A DNA stretch of 14,509 nucleotides from SKVR01 sp037441525. Its GTDB lineage: Bacteria > Bacteroidota > Bacteroidia > Bacteroidales > UBA7960. The position numbers and the translations under genes are program-made. This document shows positions 1 to 6,483 of this stretch, in pieces (the first letter of the stretch is position 1; the number at the start of each line of letters is the position of its first letter). The notes under the pieces are model-generated. The model was not told the DNA's origin and did no database searches. It saw only the letters and a program-made list of their open reading frames with translations. The stretch spans positions 1 through 14,509 of the forward strand of contig JBBISA010000073.1 in the NCBI GenBank assembly GCA_037441525.1, in the 5' to 3' direction.

Positions 1-1
1 C

Positions 2-64
2 ATCTCAACCTATCGCATGAAATGCGAAGAATGCGAACGAATCAGAAAAATACAAAAACTATGA
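2..64 (+). CDS. C-terminal end of a late gene (partial)
   Basis: A reading frame is open from the left window edge to a TGA at 62-64 and contains a Cys-x-x-Cys pair (MKCEECERIR). The TGA overlaps the ATG at 61 of the next gene as ATGA, the tight coupling used between the other late genes here. The start lies outside the window or at the ATG at position 17. It could be the tail of a structural protein or a 15-residue peptide; no function can be assigned. The main value of this frame is that it supports position 61, rather than 22, as the start of the following gene. Confidence 0.4.
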   Translation: MSTYRMKCEECERIRKIQKL

Positions 65-552
65 CACTGTTACTCATCATCTACACACTTATCATTGTGG
101 CCATTGTTGCCGCCGCAATTATTTTCGTGAAAAAGTATTTCCTGCCATTGCAGCAGAAAATGATAGAAATACAGCAAACCCAAAAAGATTGCAGTGTGGC
201 AACCTTCCATGCCCGAATACCACAAATATTAGATAAGATTGAAGACCTGCCCAGCGCACAGATACTCGTTCATGATCTGGAAGGGATTGCAACCAAGATG
301 AACAACAATTACAACCTTCACCACGCCGCCATACTGTCGTTCAGTAGGCGATTAGAAGAATTTGAGAAATTCTTCTTACAGGTGAAAAACATTATTGAAG
401 ACTTCCAGCACAAAGACGACCTTAAGCATGATATAATTAATCAACGCCTTATCGCCCACGACCTTACTCTTACCGAACATACCCGTGATATTCGCGCCAT
501 AAAAAAACACATTCAAACACAAAAAAACAGAAGCCATGAAACTAACCGTTAA
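61..552 (+). CDS. Membrane-anchored coiled-coil phage protein, lysis region
   Basis: A 163-residue protein. Residues 1-23 form one strong hydrophobic segment (MTLLLIIYTLIIVAIVAAAI), followed by Lys-Lys and a long soluble helical region rich in Glu, Lys, Gln and His. This suggests a single-pass inner-membrane protein with its bulk on one side. I chose the ATG at 61 because it forms an ATGA overlap with the preceding frame; an in-frame ATG at 22 would add 13 polar residues. The stop overlaps the start of the DUF5675 gene at 536 by 17 bases, so the two are co-translated. Position next to a spanin-like gene suggests a role in lysis or membrane anchoring, but no holin or spanin family is recognisable. 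Function is inference from context only. Confidence 0.65.
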   Translation: MTLLLIIYTLIIVAIVAAAIIFVKKYFLPLQQKMIEIQQTQKDCSVATFHARIPQILDKIEDLPSAQILVHDLEGIATKMNNNYNLHHAAILSFSRRLEEFEKFFLQVKNIIEDFQHKDDLKHDIINQRLIAHDLTLTEHTRDIRAIKKHIQTQKNRSHETNR

Positions 553-952
553 CCGTATTGACCAAGATAAAAACCGCACTCTGTCAGAATGCGCAATTAC
601 CGACAACCAGGGGCGCACCCTGTTAACCTTCAAAGGGATTGAACTGCCGTGGGTCAACAATGAGCGCGGTAAATCGTGCATACCCACTGGCACATATAAG
701 GCGGTGGCCGTGCGCCGGGCCAGTAATGCAGCCTATGCGCTTCATGTGCTTAATGTTCCCAACCGAGCCGAAATAATGGTACATACAACCAACTTCGCCC
801 GCGATCTTCGCGGATGCCTTGCCCCCGGAACCAACTTCGCCGACATTGACCGCGATGGCATTACGGATGTAACCAACAGCCGCGCCGTAATGAAACAGAT
901 AGAAAAAATTATTCCCTTGGGTATGGTAGTTGAATATAGTGTGAAGCAATGA
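536..952 (+). CDS. DUF5675 family protein
   Basis: A 138-residue protein matching the DUF5675 family pattern known from Bacteroidota phages and prophages: an N-terminal part around GIELPW, a central PTGTYK segment, then VHTTNFARDLRGCLAPG (near residues 82-98) and DIDRDGITDVTNSR (near residues 103-116). The His-x-x-Asn...Gly-Cys arrangement resembles the His/Cys layout of YkuD-type L,D-transpeptidases, so a cell-wall role is possible, but that is inference. The family usually lies in late lysis regions near endolysin genes. The start ATG at 536 lies inside the end of the preceding gene, and the TGA at 950-952 overlaps the next ATG at 949 as ATGA. Full length for the family; no obvious defect. 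Confidence 0.85.
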   Translation: MKLTVNRIDQDKNRTLSECAITDNQGRTLLTFKGIELPWVNNERGKSCIPTGTYKAVAVRRASNAAYALHVLNVPNRAEIMVHTTNFARDLRGCLAPGTNFADIDRDGITDVTNSRAVMKQIEKIIPLGMVVEYSVKQ

Positions 953-1551
953 AAACCGCCCGCCTTATTTTCTATATGGCAGTTGCCGCAATAATGGCAG
1001 CGCTGTTCTACCTGTTATTGATCAGGCCAATACCGGTCGATACTTCACACTTTCAGCAAACCATCGACAGTCTAAACACCCGTATTTCCGGGCATGAAAA
1101 AACGATAGAACTCCTGAAAATGCATCGCGACACCATCCGCGATACTATATATCGTACACGGGTAATCAGAGAGCAGATACCCGGACAGGTAGCCACACTG
1201 CCACCAGATCAGCTATTAACCACCTGGGACACGTTGACAGGCGCCGGCCCCCAAACCCGGCTAACAACCGATAGTGTTGCCATAACCACCCTGCCAAGGC
1301 TCAGAGCAGGCACAATAGCACTGCTACAGGTACCATTGTACGAAAAGGAGATAGGTCTGCAACGCGCCGAAATCGCCAATATCGACAAGCAAAGCGCCCA
1401 TAAAGACACCATCATTTCCGAAAAAAATACCATCATTTCCACCCACCAGGCACACAACCGGCAATTAGCGGAAACAAACGGAAAATTGCGGAAAAAGGTG
1501 TTATTCTGGCAGGTTGTGGCGGGTGTGCTAACAATAATAGCTATATGGTAA
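949..1551 (+). CDS. Spanin-like protein with N- and C-terminal membrane segments
   Basis: A 200-residue protein. Residues 5-25 form a transmembrane segment (LIFYMAVAAIMAALFYLLLI). The middle is a helical, coiled-coil-prone region with repeated Asp-Thr-Ile and Glu-Lys-Thr-Ile units; residues about 184-200 (VLFWQVVAGVLTIIAIW) form a second hydrophobic segment at the very end. Membrane-anchored coiled-coil proteins placed after endolysin-like genes are often i-spanin (Rz) analogues that disrupt the outer membrane at lysis. A hydrophobic C-terminus could let one protein span both membranes, like a u-spanin, but no lipobox is visible. The gene starts at the ATGA overlap with DUF5675 and ends in an ATGGTAA overlap with the next small ORF. 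The spanin role is inferred from topology and location. Confidence 0.65.
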   Translation: MKTARLIFYMAVAAIMAALFYLLLIRPIPVDTSHFQQTIDSLNTRISGHEKTIELLKMHRDTIRDTIYRTRVIREQIPGQVATLPPDQLLTTWDTLTGAGPQTRLTTDSVAITTLPRLRAGTIALLQVPLYEKEIGLQRAEIANIDKQSAHKDTIISEKNTIISTHQAHNRQLAETNGKLRKKVLFWQVVAGVLTIIAIW

Positions 1552-1697
1552 AAACTTATGCAGGAAAGAGAGAGCATACCATTTTTATTACAGTAGATGG
1601 TAAGCAGAGATCGGTAACCTTTGAAGGGTATAGCCGGCATAATGGTTATTACAAAACAGGCTGTATTAAAGAGCAGTTACAGGCAAGTGCTTTCTGA
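1545..1697 (+). CDS. Small late protein, possibly truncated
   Basis: A 50-residue ORF starting at ATG 1545 inside an ATGGTAA overlap with the end of the spanin-like gene, the same coupling used upstream; this is the main argument that it is real. The translation MVKTYAGKREHTIFITVDGK leads into a beta-rich segment VTFEGYSRHNGYY. It ends at TGA 1695-1697. A second short frame (1642-1737) overlaps the 3' end, so a frameshift or loss of the original 3' end cannot be excluded; the attC-like site starts only about 90 bases further on. It resembles short KREH...F-type proteins I associate with Bacteroidota phages, but the family name is not known to me. It is the last late gene before the inserted cassette. 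Confidence 0.5.
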   Translation: MVKTYAGKREHTIFITVDGKQRSVTFEGYSRHNGYYKTGCIKEQLQASAF

Positions 1698-1783
1698 TAT
1701 GGCTGGTGTAGAAGATTTAACAGATTTAGAAAAATAGTACATGACTCAACAATTTCAGAATTAAGGAAAGAAAAAGGCCAGTT

Positions 1784-1911
1784 GCCAACACACAATATAG
1801 CCAATAAGGGTTTCAGTGGTATGCGAAGGTTTGTAGCCCGCTTCAACTTTTCGTGTACTTTGATAGGAAATAACCCGCAATCCCTTACTGGCCATATTGT
1901 CAAACGTTAGC
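1784..1911 (+). repeat. attC-like recombination site 1 (left boundary of the restriction cassette)
   Basis: Seen: core boxes GCCAAC (1784-1789) and GTTAGC (1906-1911) enclose two arms, 1792-1810 and 1882-1900, that pair at 17 of 19 positions. The two mismatches are A-C pairs, and there is a 2-base spacer on one side and a 5-base spacer on the other. Length is 128 bases. Known: integron attC sites are 57-141 bases long, are imperfect palindromes with extrahelical bases, and end in RYYYAAC and GTTRRRY core boxes; recombination occurs between G and TT of the right box, here after 1906. Inference: this is an attC-like site. Secondary-structure folding of the bottom strand and comparison with Bacteroidota attC sets would decide it. 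Confidence 0.65.
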
Positions 1912-2031
1912 TGCAACCCTAAAAGACGACACAACAAACAAAATGAAACAGAAAAAAGAAGGACAATATGCCAACGCTTCAGCAAAAACAAAAGAGCTGC
2001 AACCCAACCCACAAGCCGACACAGTTGCAGC
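1910..2031 (+). promoter_or_regulatory. Repeats and inverted repeat in the leader of the restriction module
   Basis: The leader between attC-like site 1 and the methyltransferase gene contains the 10-mer GCTGCAACCC at 1910-1919 and again at 1996-2005. A perfect 8-bp inverted repeat, GCTGCAAC (1996-2003) and GTTGCAGC (2024-2031), has a 20-base loop and uses the second copy as its left arm. In addition AAAAGACGACA occurs at 1921-1931 and at 2101-2111, exactly 180 bases apart, with the second copy one base before the start codon of the fused nuclease-methyltransferase. Such repeats could be an operator or an RNA leader controlling expression. No controller (C) protein gene is visible, so autoregulation would have to come from the methyltransferase itself or the host. 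Confidence 0.35.
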
Positions 2032-2034
2032 ACA

Positions 2035-2066
2035 TTTGTTTTTGCCCCAACGCACAACTACTTTCA
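2035..2066 (+). promoter_or_regulatory. Weak Bacteroidota-type promoter candidate for the restriction genes
   Basis: TTTG at 2035-2038 is followed after 20 bases by TACTTTCA at 2059-2066. The Bacteroidota consensus is TTTG, about 19-20 bases, then TAnnTTTG. The -7 box matches 6 of 8 positions. It lies about 50 bases before the ATG at 2113 and right after the inverted repeat at 1996-2031. This would give the cassette its own promoter, but the match is weak. Confidence 0.25.
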
Positions 2067-2112
2067 CCGACAGTTTGACAATTAAATAAACCAAAATAGC
2101 AAAAGACGACAG

Positions 2113-4050
2113 ATGCAGAATAGAGAAGTTCAAGTAATTACAGTTCCAGAAGGAAAACTGAGGGACTACATTGACGGAGTTTTCCGAAAGGACACCCCCG
2201 AAGAATATGTAAGACAGAATATTGAAAAACGACTTGTAAATGAACACCAATATCCAAAAGCACTTATAAAAATTGAACTTCCAATTAAAGTTGGCTCAAC
2301 CAATAAACGAGTTGACATTGCAATATTTCCAAAAGGTTGCACAGACTTTACACTAGAGAACATTCAACTAATTGTTGAGTGCAAAAAGGAAAACATTAGC
2401 CCAAACGACAAGAAAGAAGGCGTTGGACAACTAAAATCCTATATGCAGTCTTGTGGTAATTGTGAGTGGGGTATGTGGACTAACGGCAAAGACAAGGAGG
2501 TATTCAGAAAATACACTAACTCAAAGGGCAAAATTGAATTTGAGGATTACATTGATATTCCTTCGTTCAATACACCAGTAGAGGAAATTGACAGACCAAG
2601 CAGAAAACGCCAGCAAAAAGCCAGTGGCGACAATTTGCTTTATGCTTTCAAAAAATGTCATAATCACATTTACGCAATTGATGGACCTCAAAAGCAAGTA
2701 GCATTTTTTGAACTTCTTAAAATTATCTTCTGCAAAATTGAAGATGAAAGAAATTTGTTTGAAGAACCTGAATTTTTTGTTTCTACAAAAGAAAGAGACA
2801 ATCCAGACGGACAACTTACAGTTAAAAAACGCATTGAAAAAATCTTTGCCAAGGTTAAGACCAAACACAAACAGATTTTTGAAGCAAATGACGAATTGAA
2901 GTTATCACCAAGGACAATTGCTTACGTTGTTGGTGAACTTCAACGATACAGTTTCCTTGACACAAACATAGACGTAAAAGGAAAAGCATATGAAGAAATT
3001 GTAGGTGCAAACCTAAGAGGCGACAGAGGAGAATTTTTCACCCCAAGAAATGTGATGAAAATGTCCGTAGAAATGGTTGCACCAAAAATCGGTGAATACG
3101 TTTTGGATAGCAGTTGTGGGACTGGCGGTTTCTTAGTTCAAGCTATGAACTATGTTATTCAGCAAATTGAAAACAAGATTGCTGACAAATTGGGTAAGCC
3201 AAAAGAAAAGTGGACTGAAAAACACAGACAAACAGCAAACGAAGAAATAAAAGCTATTGCAGGAAAATACTTTTTCGGCTTTGATATTAACCCTGATTTG
3301 GTGAAAGCTACCAAAATGAATATGGTAATGAATAACGATGGCAGTGGAAATATTTTACGAGCCAATTCATTACTCCCACCCCACGAATGGGATTTAGATT
3401 TTAAGAAAACACTTGCAGACAGATTTGATTTAGACCACAAAGAAATTAGAACTGCAAAAGACATTGCACTCTTTGATGTGATTGTTACAAATCCGCCATT
3501 CGGCAGTAAAATTCCAATTCAAGACCCAGCTATATTAAATCAATATGAAATTGCTCAAGGAAGCAACTCAATGTCGCCAGAGGAATTGTTTGTTGAAAGG
3601 TGTGTTCAACTTCTCAAACCCGGTGGACGACTTGCGATAGTTTTACCTGACAGCATTTTAGGAGCACCCGGCAAAGGTTTTATACGCCAATGGTTAATTA
3701 AAAACTGTTACATTATTGCAAGTGTTGATTTACACCAAGACACTTTCCAACCTTCAACAGGAACTCAAACTTCTGTTTTAATTGTGCAGAAAAAAACAGA
3801 AAAAGAAAAAAGAGAACCTGACCACAGTTACAATATTTTTATGACTTTGGTTAATAAAGTTGGACACGACAAAAGAGGAGCAGACATTCTAAAGAGAGAT
3901 AAAAACGGAGAAGTATTGTATTTCTCCAGAACACAGATAAACGAAAACGGAGACCTTGAAACATTTGAAGAACCTGAATTAGACGACCAAACAGTTGAAG
4001 TTCCTGCAATATTCAAGCGTTGGAAAAAACACGAAGGAATACAATGGTAG
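2113..4050 (+). CDS. Restriction-modification fusion: PD-(D/E)XK nuclease plus N6-adenine methyltransferase
   Basis: A 645-residue protein. Residues about 14-135 match the HsdR N-terminal nuclease type: RVDIAIF with Asp68, LIVECKKE with Glu89-x-Lys91, and GVGQLKSYM with Gln106, i.e. a PD-(D/E)XK core. A helical linker follows. From about residue 260 it is an HsdM-type N6-adenine methyltransferase: GEFFTPR (306-312), SAM-binding motif DSSCGTGGF (332-340), and catalytic motif IV NPPF (460-463). Both active sites look intact. No DEAD/helicase translocase is present here or nearby, unlike a classical Type I HsdR. Nuclease-methyltransferase fusion plus a separate specificity subunit is the layout of Type IIB enzymes such as BcgI, whose A subunit is of similar size. 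It overlaps the specificity gene as ATGGTAG. Strongly A+T-rich, unlike the flanking phage genes. Alternative: a modification subunit of a Type I system whose HsdR lies elsewhere. Confidence 0.88.
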   Translation: MQNREVQVITVPEGKLRDYIDGVFRKDTPEEYVRQNIEKRLVNEHQYPKALIKIELPIKVGSTNKRVDIAIFPKGCTDFTLENIQLIVECKKENISPNDKKEGVGQLKSYMQSCGNCEWGMWTNGKDKEVFRKYTNSKGKIEFEDYIDIPSFNTPVEEIDRPSRKRQQKASGDNLLYAFKKCHNHIYAIDGPQKQVAFFELLKIIFCKIEDERNLFEEPEFFVSTKERDNPDGQLTVKKRIEKIFAKVKTKHKQIFEANDELKLSPRTIAYVVGELQRYSFLDTNIDVKGKAYEEIVGANLRGDRGEFFTPRNVMKMSVEMVAPKIGEYVLDSSCGTGGFLVQAMNYVIQQIENKIADKLGKPKEKWTEKHRQTANEEIKAIAGKYFFGFDINPDLVKATKMNMVMNNDGSGNILRANSLLPPHEWDLDFKKTLADRFDLDHKEIRTAKDIALFDVIVTNPPFGSKIPIQDPAILNQYEIAQGSNSMSPEELFVERCVQLLKPGGRLAIVLPDSILGAPGKGFIRQWLIKNCYIIASVDLHQDTFQPSTGTQTSVLIVQKKTEKEKREPDHSYNIFMTLVNKVGHDKRGADILKRDKNGEVLYFSRTQINENGDLETFEEPELDDQTVEVPAIFKRWKKHEGIQW

Positions 4051-5465
4051 AAACAATAAAATATGCAAGTGTAAGCATTGAAGAAGTTATTGCTGCCAAA
4101 CTTCGTTTGGAAGCTAATGTCTTCAATGTTGAGGGTAAGAAAGCAAAGGAAGTTTTAAAAAATTGCAAATGGGAAGTAAAAACATTGTGTGGTAAAAATG
4201 GTGTTGCAAAAGCTTACCACAGGGGGAGATTTAAAAGAATTTTTGTCGAAAAATCTGACTTCCCAATTTTTCAACCAGCCCAAATATTAGAACTTTATCC
4301 TAAACCGTATAAATACATTTCAGACCTTACCAAAACCGATATTGAGGCATTAAGAGTAAAGAAAGGGCAAATATTAATGTCGTGCTCAGGAACGATTGGC
4401 AAGTGCATTATTGCTACTAAAATTTTTGACAACCAAATTTTCAGCCACGACCTTCTTAGAATTAACGCCAATGATAAAGAAGATATAGGTTTTATTTATG
4501 TTTACTTAATTACAGACATTGGGCAAAACTTAATAAAAACTAATAATTACGGTGCAGTAATTCAGCACATAGAGCCTGAACATTTAGACTTTGTTCACAT
4601 TCCATATCCTGACAAAAAAATTAGGCAAAAAATAAGTCAAGTAATTTCACAATCATTTGATTTTCGAGACCAAGCCAATGACTTAATAGATGAAGCAGAA
4701 AGTATTTTAATAAAGGAACTTCAATTACCACCAATTGATGAACTGTCGCCTGATTTCTTTGACAATAAAGCAGAGGTAAGAACATTTTCCGTAAGACTTG
4801 AACTATTGAATAATCGTTTTGAGGGTTCATATCATAATCCTATTGTATCAAGTATTTTAGATTGTTTTCTTGACAGTGCTGAAAGTATAAAGCCACTAAG
4901 CAATCTTAGCAAGGAGATTACAATGCCAGGGATTTTTAAGCGAATTTATGTAGACGAAGAAAATGGAGTTCCATTCTTGGGGACAAATGATATTCTTGAA
5001 ATAAATCCACGAGTTGAAAAATTCCTTTCAAAGGTTGGACATAAAAAACTTATTGAAAAAGAACTTTCAGTAAAGGAAAACACAATTTTAATTACCGACA
5101 GAGGAACAATCGGAAACGTAGTATTGGTTCCTGAATACTATGAGAAAGAAAGTTGGACAGTAAGCCAAAATTCTATCAGAATAGTTCCAAACTCGAATGA
5201 CATTGCAGGTTACATTTATATTTTCCTAAACAGCGACTATGGAAAAGCATTGAGCAAACGTGAAACTTATGGTGCAGTTATAGATATGATTGACCCAAGT
5301 AACGCAGGACAAATACCTATTCCAATTCTAAAGAATAAGGACGCAATGAAAAAAATAAATGACCTTGCATTGAAAGCAAACAAATTAAGAGCAGCAGCAT
5401 ATTACAAGGAGAAAGAAGCAATTAAAATAATGAATGACGAAGTATTTTATGCAACTGAAGATTGA
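4044..5465 (+). CDS. Specificity subunit (HsdS-like, two target-recognition domains)
   Basis: A 473-residue protein with two similar halves. Each half carries a target-recognition domain (TRD) ending in a conserved run: KKGQILMSCSGTIGKCII in half one and ENTILITDRGTIGNVVLV in half two. Each is followed by an L..DIG or LNSDYGK stretch, a Y-G-A-V-I element (NYGAVIQHIEP and TYGAVIDMIDP), the motif (V/I)PIP or HIPYP, and a helical segment. This is the internal duplication typical of HsdS proteins, which recognise a bipartite DNA target. The start ATG at 4044 overlaps the upstream stop as ATGGTAG and is preceded by AAGGA; a TTG at 4020 would add eight residues and is less likely. At 473 residues it is longer than the BcgI B subunit (about 340) and near the usual HsdS length. 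It should guide both methylation and cleavage by the upstream fusion. Confidence 0.88.
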   Translation: MVETIKYASVSIEEVIAAKLRLEANVFNVEGKKAKEVLKNCKWEVKTLCGKNGVAKAYHRGRFKRIFVEKSDFPIFQPAQILELYPKPYKYISDLTKTDIEALRVKKGQILMSCSGTIGKCIIATKIFDNQIFSHDLLRINANDKEDIGFIYVYLITDIGQNLIKTNNYGAVIQHIEPEHLDFVHIPYPDKKIRQKISQVISQSFDFRDQANDLIDEAESILIKELQLPPIDELSPDFFDNKAEVRTFSVRLELLNNRFEGSYHNPIVSSILDCFLDSAESIKPLSNLSKEITMPGIFKRIYVDEENGVPFLGTNDILEINPRVEKFLSKVGHKKLIEKELSVKENTILITDRGTIGNVVLVPEYYEKESWTVSQNSIRIVPNSNDIAGYIYIFLNSDYGKALSKRETYGAVIDMIDPSNAGQIPIPILKNKDAMKKINDLALKANKLRAAAYYKEKEAIKIMNDEVFYATED

Positions 5466-5472
5466 CTATAAA

Positions 5473-5556
5473 GCCAACGCATTTGGTGGCACATTTGCAA
5501 AACCGCACAAGCCAACGCTAAAGCCAAGTTTTGCAAAAGAGCCACCAAGCCAACGC
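5473..5556 (+). repeat. Three GCCAACGC repeats at 38-base spacing with an embedded long hairpin
   Basis: Directly after the specificity gene, GCCAACGC occurs at 5473-5480, 5511-5518 and 5549-5556, spaced exactly 38 and 38 bases. Between them, arms 5483-5503 and 5528-5548 form an inverted repeat pairing at 19 of 21 positions (TTGGTGGC...GCAAAAC against GTTTTGC...GCCACCAA), with a 24-base loop that contains the middle repeat. No U-run follows, so it is not a standard terminator. It lies inside the cassette, before attC-like site 2. It could be a transcript-stabilising hairpin, a protein-binding array or a worn attC relic. Confidence 0.55.
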
Positions 5557-5612
5557 ACCAAAGACAGACACGAAATGACAAAGAACAAACACGACAGACA
5601 AGAAGGGCAGCA

Positions 5613-5744
5613 GCTAACAGCGGTTTGGCGTAATGGCGGGTGCAGTGCTCCGTATGACAGTTTTGTGGTAGGTTCAAGTGCAGTTCTTCGATTGAACTTT
5701 TGTGCTAAAAATCCGCCACTACGCCAAGCCGCAATCCGTTATGC
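5613..5744 (+). repeat. attC-like recombination site 2 (right boundary of the restriction cassette)
   Basis: Core boxes GCTAAC (5613-5618) and GTTATGC (5738-5744) enclose arms 5620-5639 and 5713-5732 that pair at 18 of 20 positions, with mismatches T5624-G5728 and A5633-C5719. Spacers are 1 and 5 bases, and total length is 132 bases, nearly the same geometry as the site at 1784-1911. An inner GTTCAA...TTGAAC inverted repeat sits in the loop. GTTATGC is a core box variant also found in the Vibrio cholerae repeat. By attC logic the cassette would run from 1907 to 5738. I recall very similar hairpins scattered through Bacteroidota genomes, but I could not search. An ORF translated through this site is probably an artefact. 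Confidence 0.65.
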
Positions 5745-5762
5745 CCAATGCTAAGAACCCAA

Positions 5763-6122
5763 CTACTCACCATATTTGAGCAGAAATTCAGGGTTAATAG
5801 CTTTGAAACTTACACGACCATTATTAAAGTTTTCGTTTGACAAAAGCAAGTCTATTTTTTCAGCGTATGGACGAATAACAATGCCTTCTGCCCAAACATC
5901 TTTTAAAATCAAACTTCTGATTGTAGCCATTTCTTTAATGTCGAAATCCCAAATCTTTTTTATTTCGATATCGGGGGCGATGGTTATTTGTTTGCTGGCA
6001 TAGGGTATGACTGACCATACCCTGGGTGAAAATTTGTCTCCAACTTTCCAATGTTTTCCGGTGCGAATAGTATGGTGTTTGGGGTGAAAGGTTCCTACTA
6101 CAGTACCAGTCCCCCATTCCAA
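5763..6122 (-). CDS. ASCH-like protein C-terminal fragment, 5' end fused to methyltransferase debris
   Basis: A 119-residue frame. From residue about 9 onward it resembles small ASCH/PUA-like proteins of Bacteroidota phages: HHTIRTGKHWKVGDKFSPR, then WSVIPYASKQITIAPDIEI and KKIWDFDI. The usual N-terminal segment ahead of the HTIR motif is missing. The first eight or so residues read through sequence that in another frame still encodes methyltransferase (GLTNWNGGLVL). This suggests a deletion that removed the end of the methyltransferase gene and the start of this one, leaving an accidental ATG at 6122. The stop at 5763 is only 18 bases from attC-like site 2, so its 3' end may also have been touched by the insertion. 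It is the last gene of the leftward operon. Probably non-functional or altered; the ASCH assignment is by recalled motif resemblance. Confidence 0.5.
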   Translation of the reverse strand: MEWGTGTVVGTFHPKHHTIRTGKHWKVGDKFSPRVWSVIPYASKQITIAPDIEIKKIWDFDIKEMATIRSLILKDVWAEGIVIRPYAEKIDLLLSNENFNNGRVSFKAINPEFLLKYGE

Positions 6123-6481
6123 TTAGTAAGCCCGCGAACGTTTTCGCCCACAACCCATGTCGGCTGAATTTCCCGAATTGCTCAAAGCATTTCTGGCCAG
6201 AGATGGCGGTTATCTTCCTTTCCAAGTCGTTTTCCTGCCTGGCTGTATGGTTGGCAGGGAAATCCGCCTGTGAGTACATCAATTCGTCATCTGTGAATAG
6301 TGAAATCTGTTTTGGTAATGTCGTCATAACTAATAGTATTAGGCCAATAATATTTAAGTATTTTTTGAGCAAATGGATTTATTTCGCAATGAAACATGTT
6401 TTTCCAACCTATCCTTTCGGCTGCAAGATCGAAACCGCCAATACCAGAAAACAGGGAACCATGAAAAAGCGGTGTTTCCAT
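6095..6481 (-). pseudogene. Decayed 5-methylcytosine DNA methyltransferase (Dcm/C5 type), two internal stops, truncated
   Basis: One continuous frame from ATG 6481 encodes the N-terminal part of a C5-cytosine methyltransferase. Motif I (FSGIGGFDLAAE, residues 11-22) binds SAM, a motif II-like HCEINPFAQK follows, then motif IV GGFPCQPYSQ with the catalytic Pro-Cys (FPCQP at 6248-6262) and motif VI ENV. In-frame TGA codons interrupt it at 6287-6289 and 6182-6184, and it runs into TAG TAG at 6095-6100 right after GLVL. Only about 125 codons remain, whereas the family needs 300 or more; the target-recognition region and motifs IX-X are gone. The frame is otherwise intact, so the first two lesions are substitutions. 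The gene begins two bases after a small membrane ORF. In a working phage it would have masked phage DNA from host restriction. It is clearly dead here. Confidence 0.85.
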
Positions 6482-6483
6482 AT

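Noticed and set aside
1642..1737. 31-residue frame (MVITKQAVLKSS...) overlapping the 3' end of the last late gene
   Set aside because: It lacks the overlap-type start seen in the neighbouring genes; it may be a frameshifted tail of the 50-residue ORF, but nothing decides this.
1943..2089. 48-residue rightward ORF (MKQKKEGQYANASAKTKELQ...) in the restriction leader
   Set aside because: It overlaps the inverted repeat and promoter candidate, has a low-complexity polar composition and no HTH of a controller protein. It cannot be excluded, but is unsupported.
1897..2250. Leftward ORFs across the restriction leader
   Set aside because: They run antisense through repeats and into the methyltransferase start, with hydrophobic shadow composition typical of A-rich DNA read backwards.
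4020..4043. TTG start for the specificity gene
   Set aside because: ATG 4044 is better: it sits in an ATGGTAG overlap and is preceded by AAGGA.
5434..5754. 106-residue rightward ORF after the specificity gene
   Set aside because: It reads through the 38-base repeats and the attC-like hairpin, has Lys/Pro-rich low-complexity sequence, starts inside the specificity gene, and has no domain; more likely an artefact of the repeat DNA.
5935..6372. 145-residue leftward ORF overlapping the methyltransferase pseudogene
   Set aside because: It is an off-frame reading of the methyltransferase; the motifs FSGIGGF, FPCQP and ENV are in the other frame.
6095..6481. Alternative genetic code (TGA or TAA read as sense)
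   Set aside because: Neighbouring intact genes terminate normally with TGA, TAA and TAG, and the methyltransferase is also truncated, so decay explains the stops better.
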